64,000 bases of DNA from Rhizomys pruinosus (lineage: Eukaryota > Chordata > Mammalia > Rodentia > Spalacidae). The position numbers and the translations under genes are program-made. The stretch is taken from positions 1,417,819 through 1,481,818 of the forward strand of contig VZQC01012261.1 of the NCBI GenBank assembly GCA_009823505.1. The letters are read 5' to 3'. A model generated the notes under the pieces. That model was not told the origin of the DNA and ran no database searches. It saw only the letters and a program-made list of their open reading frames with translations. Positions 57,924-64,000 of this stretch are shown here, piece after piece. The first letter of the stretch is position 1; the number at the start of each line of letters is the position of its first letter.

Positions 57924-58906
57924 ATTTGCAAGTATTTTGTTGAGCATTTTTGCATCTATGTTCATTAATGAGATGAGTCTATAGTTTTCTTTTTTGGTTA
58001 TATCTTTGCCTGGTTTTGGTATTAGAGTGATGCTGGCTTCATAGAAGGAATTTGGGAGATTTCCTTCTGTTTGTATCCTTCTAAACAGTTTGAATAGTAA
58101 TGGTTGTAAGACCTCTTTAAATGTTTTATAGAATTCTGCTGTGAAACCATCTGGGTCCAGGCTTTTTTTAGTTGGGAGGTTTTTTTATTACATCTTCAAT
58201 TTCCTCAAATATTATGGGTCTGTTTAAACTGTCAATTTCTTCTTGGTTAAGCTTTGTTGGTTCCCAGGATTTCAGATATTCATTATTTCTCTTAGGTTTT
58301 CAAATTTAGTAGAGTATAGGTTTTTGAAGTATTCTCGTATGATTGTCTGTATCTTTTCTTTGTTGTGATGTTTCCTCTTTCATCACGAATACTATTGATT
58401 TGGAGTTGTTCAGTTTTTCTTTTGTTTAACTGGGCTAGAGGTCTATTTTGTTTATCTTTTCAAAGAACCAGCTTTTGGATTCATTGATTCTTTGTATTGT
58501 TTTCTTTGTTTCTATTTCATTGATTTCTGCTCTGATTTTTGTTATTCCTGTCTGTTGGGTCTAGGGTTCATTTGTTGTTGTCTCTCGAGTGTTTTTAGCT
58601 GCAGTGTTAGATGATTTATTTGTTCCCTTTCTGTTTTTTTTTAATGTGAGCACTTAGGGCTATAAATTTCCCTCTTAAGACTGCTTTTTTTTTTTTTTTT
58701 TTGGTCTTTTCGAGACAGGGTCTCCCTGTAGCCCCAGCTGTCCTGGAACTCACATTGTAGACCAGGCTGGCCTTGAACTCACAAAGATCTGCCTGCCTCT
58801 GCCTCTCAAGTGCTAGGATTAAAGGCGTGCGCCACCACGCCCGGCTCAAGACTGCTTTTAAAGCATCCCACAGGTTTTGTTGTGTTGTATTGTCTTTTTC
58901 ATTCAG
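57924..58906 (-). mobile_element. L1 ORF2 middle (part 2)
   Basis: Minus-strand ORF2 reverse-transcriptase/linker region ('gatgctggcttcatagaagg', 'accatctgggtccaggcttt'), colinear with 34853-35650. Interrupted by a B1 at 58689-58847 and, at 58907, by the PRPS1 pseudogene. Confidence 0.93.
58689..58847 (-). mobile_element. B1 SINE
   Basis: Complete young minus-strand B1 with 'cgagacagggtctccctgta' and 'gcgccaccacgcccggct'. An exact 12-bp target duplication, aagactgctttt, lies at 58677-58688 and 58848-58859, inside the L1. Confidence 0.96.
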
Positions 58907-58922
58907 TTCCATGAATACTTTT

Positions 58923-60044
<1,122 letters not shown>

Positions 60045-60060
60045 TTCCATGAATACTTTT

Positions 60061-60915
60061 ATTTCACTCTTTATTTCTTCCCTGATCCATTCATTATTCA
60101 AGATTGTGTTGTTTAGTCTCCATGTGTTCTTGTAGCTAGTAGAGCTTATTCTGGTGTTCAATATTGCACTTTATTGCACTGGAATAAATGCATGGAATAA
60201 TTTCAATCCTTTTGTATTTGTTGAGATTTCTTTTGTGTCTCACTATGTGGTTGATTTTGGAGAATGTTCCATGAGGTGCTGAGTAAAAAGTATATTCTCT
60301 GATGTTTGGGTACAATATTCTGCAGATGTCTGCGAGGTCCATTTGGTGTGTTGTATTGTTCAGTTCTGATGTCTTTCTGTTTATTTTTTGTCCTGTTGAT
60401 CTATCCAAGGGGCTCAGTGGGGTATTGAAGTCCCCCACTATTAGTGTGCTGGGATTAATCTGTGTCTTGAGGTCCTGCAGAGTAGTGTTTGTAAAATTAG
60501 GTGCTCCAGAGTTTGGTGCATAAACATTTAAGATTGTGAAGTCTTCATGGTTAATTGTTCCTTTGACAAGGATGTAATGGCCCTCTTTGTCTCTTCTGAT
60601 TAATTTTATTCTGAGGTCTATTTTGTCTGATATTAGAATAGCAACTCCTGCTTGCTTCTTGGTACCATTTGCTTGGAATATTTTTTTTTCCATCCTTTCA
60701 CTCTAAGGTGGTGTCTGTCCTTGAGGGTTAGATGGGTTTCTTGTAGACAGTCTCCCAGTCTATGTCTTTTGATTGGGGAATTTAGACCATTAATATTTAA
60801 GGTTATTATTGAGAGATGTGTGTTGCTTCCTTTTCACTTATTTTTTGTTTGCATTCTTGCTCTAGGTTTTACTTATTCTCTTATGCTTTTGCTAATTTCT
60901 CTCTTTAAATAACTA
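60061..60915 (-). mobile_element. L1 ORF2 N-terminal endonuclease part (part 3)
   Basis: Continues the L1 interrupted at 58907. The minus-strand frame at 60136-60693 is a 185-codon piece of the APE-type endonuclease: 'KKQAGVAILISDKIDLRI', 'ILNVYAPNSGAP', 'VGDFNTPLSPLDRSTGQK', 'YTFYSAPHGTFSKINHI'. The last motif is SKIDHI in active L1s, so the catalytic Asp has become Asn. Upstream ORF2/ORF1 sequence ends near 60915 where another repeat begins. Confidence 0.93.
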
Positions 60916-61282
60916 TATTATTGTATTAGTCACTTTTCTGTTGCTGTGATAAAACACCATGAGCAAAGGAACTTATAAAAAGGAAGAGTTTATTTGAGCT
61001 TACGATTGACGGTTCCAGGGAATTAGAGTCCATTGTGGCGGGAGGCATGGCGGCTGGAGCTGGAGCAGCATACAGAGGGTCACATCTCGCAATGAGCACA
61101 GGAAGCCAAGAGAGGGTGACTGGAGACCACGAGGCTTGTTAAACTCACTAAGCCTGCCCCCAGTGACATACTTCCTCTAGCACAGCCACACCTTCTAAGA
61201 CCTCCAAAAACAGTGCCACCAACTGGAGACAAATGTCTGAACATCCAAAGCCTATGGGGGACACTCATTCAAACCACCACAA
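60916..61282 (+). repeat. dispersed rodent repeat, family uncertain
   Basis: Second copy of the family at 26212-26566: 'tattagtcacttttctgttg', 'cattgtggcgggaggcatgg', 'agtgacatacttcctctagc', 'attcaaaccaccaca'. It bounds the L1 to its left. Confidence 0.6.
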
Positions 61283-61587
61283 TTATATATAAATCATACA
61301 TTCACCATGTAAGGCAAGTAATACAAAATATTCCAAGAAAAATGGGAAAAAATGTGTCAAAAAGAGTAATTCCAAAGGTTTTTGAAAGGTTTACAGTACA
61401 ACATTTTTCCAGATGTGTTTTCCAGGTGAAAAATACAGAAAGATCTGTGATCAGAAAAGTTCCAAAAATAAAATTGTTAATTTAATACCATGTACCAAAG
61501 TAAATAAGCTAGAGAAAACCTGGAGGAAAAGTTTGACTTTTTAAAGCATTTTTAAAAATAAAGCCATATTAATAGGTAATCATTTGA
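61283..61587. other. unique AT-rich sequence
   Basis: No repeat recognised between the dispersed repeat and the next L1. Confidence 0.4.
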
Positions 61588-61880
61588 CTGTGTTACTTCA
61601 CTTAGCATGACAGCTTCTAGTTGCATCCACTTTCCTACAAGTTTCATGATGTCATCTTTCTTTACCACTGCATAGAATTCCATTGTGTAAATGTACCACA
61701 TTTTCATTATCCACTCATCAGTTGAGGGACACTTGGGTTGTTTCCAGCTCTTTACTATTGTGAGAAGAATAGCAATAAACATGGTTGTTCACATATACAT
61801 ATATCTGCTATGGGATGAATCCTTTGGGTATACACTCAGGAGTGGTATGAGTGAGTCAAATGGTAGGTTCATTTTTAGTC
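61588..61880 (-). mobile_element. older L1 ORF2 C-terminal fragment (left part)
   Basis: Minus-strand L1 reading 'MFIAILLTIVKSWKQPKC' and '[19 protein letters not shown]'. It is split by a younger L1 and continues at 63458; the 11-bp direct repeat catttttagtc at 61870-61880 and 63458-63468 marks the insertion. Confidence 0.88.
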
Positions 61881-62790
61881 TTTTTTTAAATGCTTTTATT
61901 GATGTTTTGTGTATTTCAGACATCATTTCTCAGTTTGGTTTAGACATATTCCCCTTTCCCTTCCCCCACCCCACCCCAGATCATGCACTCTGCCATAACT
62001 GTCCCACATCTTTCTCTCAGTCTTTTTCTATGTTTAGGAATTCACATTTTCCTCCTTTAATTTTATATTATTCTAAAATATGCATACATATTCTCCACTC
62101 ATATATGGTAAATACAGAGTCTGAAATTAAGTGGTGGATGAATTTTTGAGCCCATTAAGAGTTTTACATTATAACAACATAGTTGCTTTCAGATAAACAG
62201 AAATATAGCAATAATATTGTTCAGCTTTCCTTTCATCTGGGGATTTAATGTTAACATCCACAAATGAGGGAGACTATTTGCCACTTGCTTTTCTCAGACT
62301 GTGTTACTTCACTTAGCATAATGGCTTCGAGTTCCATCCATTTACCTGCAAACTTCATGATGTCATCTTCCTTTACTGCTGAGTAGTACTCCATTGTATA
62401 GATGTACCATATTTTTGTCATCCACTCGTCAGTTGAGGGGCATTTGGGTTGGTTCCAGCTCTTTGCTATTGTGAAGAGAGCTGCAATAAACATGGATGTG
62501 CATGTATCTTTGTGGTAGGATGAGTCATGTGGGTATATACCCAGGAGTGGTACGGCTTGCTCAGGTGATAGGCTCATTTTGAGTCTTTTAAGCATTCTCC
62601 ACATTGCTTTCCATAATGGTTGTACAAGTTTACATTCCCACCAGCAGTAGATGAGTGTTCCCCTTTTCCCACAACCTCTCCAGCATTTGGTGTCCTTTGT
62701 GTCTTGATCTTAGCCAGTCTTATTGGAGTGAGATGGTATCTGAGAGTGGTTTTAATTTGCATTTCCTTAATTATTAATGATGTTGAACAC
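61881..62790 (-). mobile_element. younger L1 inserted in the older one: 3' UTR and ORF2 C-terminal end
   Basis: Starts with the complement of the A-rich end and a C-rich tract (61950-61980), then minus-strand ORF2 C-terminus with '[20 protein letters not shown]' and 'WRMLKRLKMSLSPEQAVPLL'. It runs up to the N at 62791. Confidence 0.92.
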
Positions 62791-62791
62791 N

Positions 62792-62898
62792 ACCCAGGAC
62801 ACAAAATTTAAGAGAATAATCATAAACATAATCAAAGAATTCAAGGAATTTAAAGAACACACAAACAAATCAAAGAACTAAAAGAAGATAGGGGTAAA
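62792..62898 (+). mobile_element. L1 ORF1-like sliver in opposite orientation
   Basis: Reads 'IKEFKEFKEHTNKSKN' on the plus strand, like an L1 ORF1 coiled-coil region. It lies directly after the N at 62791 and does not fit the minus-strand L1 on either side. Confidence 0.6.
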
Positions 62899-63005
62899 CT
62901 TTTTTTTTGTCTTTTTGAGACAGGGTTTCCCTGGAGCTCCAGCTGTCCTGGAACTCACTATGTAGACCAGGCTGGCCTTGAACTCACAAAGATCCACCTG
63001 CCTCT
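62899..63005 (-). mobile_element. B1 SINE fragment
   Basis: Minus-strand B1 from the T run through 'accaggctggccttgaactc' to 'gatccacctgcctctt', then cut and joined directly to L1 sequence. Confidence 0.9.
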
Positions 63006-63355
63006 TGACATTAATGCTCTGTCAGATGAATCACTAGTGAAGATTTCCTCCCACTCTGTGGGTTTTTTTTTTCACTTCCTTGATTGTTTCTTTTGCTGCA
63101 CAGTAACTTTTGAGTTTGATGAGGTCCCATTTGTAAACTGTTGACCTTATTTCCTGTGCAGCTGCTGTCTGATTTAGAAAGTCTTTTCCTACACCTATGC
63201 CTTGTAGGTTGTTGCCAACTTTTTCTTCTATCACCTTCAGGGTTTCAGGTTTTACATTGAGATCTTTGATCCACTTGGAGTTGATTTTTATACAGAGTGA
63301 GAGGTAAGAGTTTAATTTTGTTCTACAAATGGTGATCCAGTTTTGCCAGCATCAC
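63006..63355 (-). mobile_element. younger L1, ORF2 continuation
   Basis: Minus-strand ORF2 ('KWDLIKLKSYCAAKETIKEV'). By comparison with 57350-57481, only about 130 bases of L1 are missing between 62790 and 63006; the N, ORF1-like and B1 slivers occupy that place. Positions 63356-63457, before the target duplication, may be the 5' end of the element but are not recognised. Confidence 0.9.
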
Positions 63356-63457
63356 CCCCAGAAGTCCCAGCTTGGGCTCCAGACAGGTGCAGGGACTCAG
63401 TGAGGTGCCAGTAAGGCAAGGCAGAAATGCCTTGACTCTTGGGAGGCTCAACATCTG

Positions 63458-63976
63458 CATTTTTAGTCCTTTAAAAGTTCTTCACACTGCTTTCCATAGG
63501 GGGTCATATGAGTTTGCAATCTCACCAGCAATGGATGAGTGTTCCCCTTTTCACACAACCTCTCCAGCATTTGGTGTCATTTGTTTTCTTGATCAGAGCC
63601 AGTCTTACTAGGAGTAAGATAAAATCTTAAGGTGGTTTTAATTTGCATTTCCTTAATTACTAATGATGTTGAACACTTTTTAAGATGTTTCTTAGCCATC
63701 TTCTTCTCTTGAGAAGTCTCTGTTCAGATCTTAAGCACATCCTTTAATTGGGTCATTTGTTTTCTTGGTCTTTTGTTTTTTGACTAATTTATATACTCTG
63801 GATGTTAAACCTCTGTCAGATGTGTCACTGGTGAAGGTTTCCTCCCACTCTGAGGGTTTTCTCTTCACTTATTTGATTGTTTCTTTTGTTATACAGGAGC
63901 TTTTGAGTTTAATGAGGTCCCACTTATTGATTGTTGATCATATTTCCTGCCACAGTTACTGTCTTATTTAGAAAGT
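63458..63976 (-). mobile_element. older L1 ORF2 fragment (right part)
   Basis: Continues the L1 at 61588-61880: minus-strand sequence from 'ttcacactgctttccatagg' through 'tctccagcatttggtgtcat' to 'tgatcatatttcctgcc'. More diverged than the inserted L1. Confidence 0.88.
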
Positions 63977-64000
63977 TTCCAGAACTCCAGTTTCAGGGGA
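63977..64000 (+). mobile_element. B2 fragment at the window end
   Basis: The last ~20 bases, 'gaactccagtttcagggga', match the centre of a B2 and join abruptly to L1 sequence. Too short for more. Confidence 0.45.

Overview
The window is mammalian nuclear DNA from a muroid rodent. B1 (7SL-derived), B2/B3 (tRNA-derived) and B4 SINEs occur throughout, with rodent-type L1 LINEs, long (CA)n, (CT)n and (TTCC)n microsatellites, and split exons with GT/AG splice sites. The B1 and B2 consensus differs from the mouse and rat versions I know, so I infer another muroid lineage without naming a species. No bacterial, viral or CRISPR-like system is visible.

The only host gene I can support is Stard13 (DLC2, a Rho GTPase-activating START-domain protein), transcribed left to right. 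Two short coding exons are present, at 29121-29192 and 32091-32172. Together they encode most of the N-terminal SAM domain. They share an Asp codon split by a phase-1 intron and have good splice signals. Positions 1-29120, 29193-32090 and 32173-64000 read as Stard13 intron; the large exon that should follow is not in the window.

Layout: 1-17 kb is unique intron with scattered SINEs and microsatellites, a perfect 36-bp palindrome (1582-1617) and a 121-bp duplication around a single N (6682). 17.6-20.2 kb is a sense-strand L1 3' end carrying two B2s. 22.5-26.6 kb holds further L1 3' ends and older repeats. 26.6-32.2 kb is fairly unique and carries the two exons. 32.2-37.8 kb is a nearly full-length antisense L1 full of one-base indels. 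38.0-41.3 kb contains a 670-bp perfect duplication, an imperfect inverted repeat and an N (38810), and looks misassembled. 41-54 kb is SINE-rich intron. 54.5-56.4 kb is an old L1 carrying two B2s and a (TTCC)31 array. 56.6-60.9 kb is an antisense L1 that received two B1s and a processed PRPS1 pseudogene. 61.6-64 kb is nested antisense L1 with a third N (62791).

The strongest observations concern retrotransposition (16-bp target duplication of the PRPS1 pseudogene, a B2 target duplication present three times, a B2 subfamily with an internal duplication) and assembly quality (three single-N joins, each beside duplicated or inverted sequence). I did not find a new biological system.
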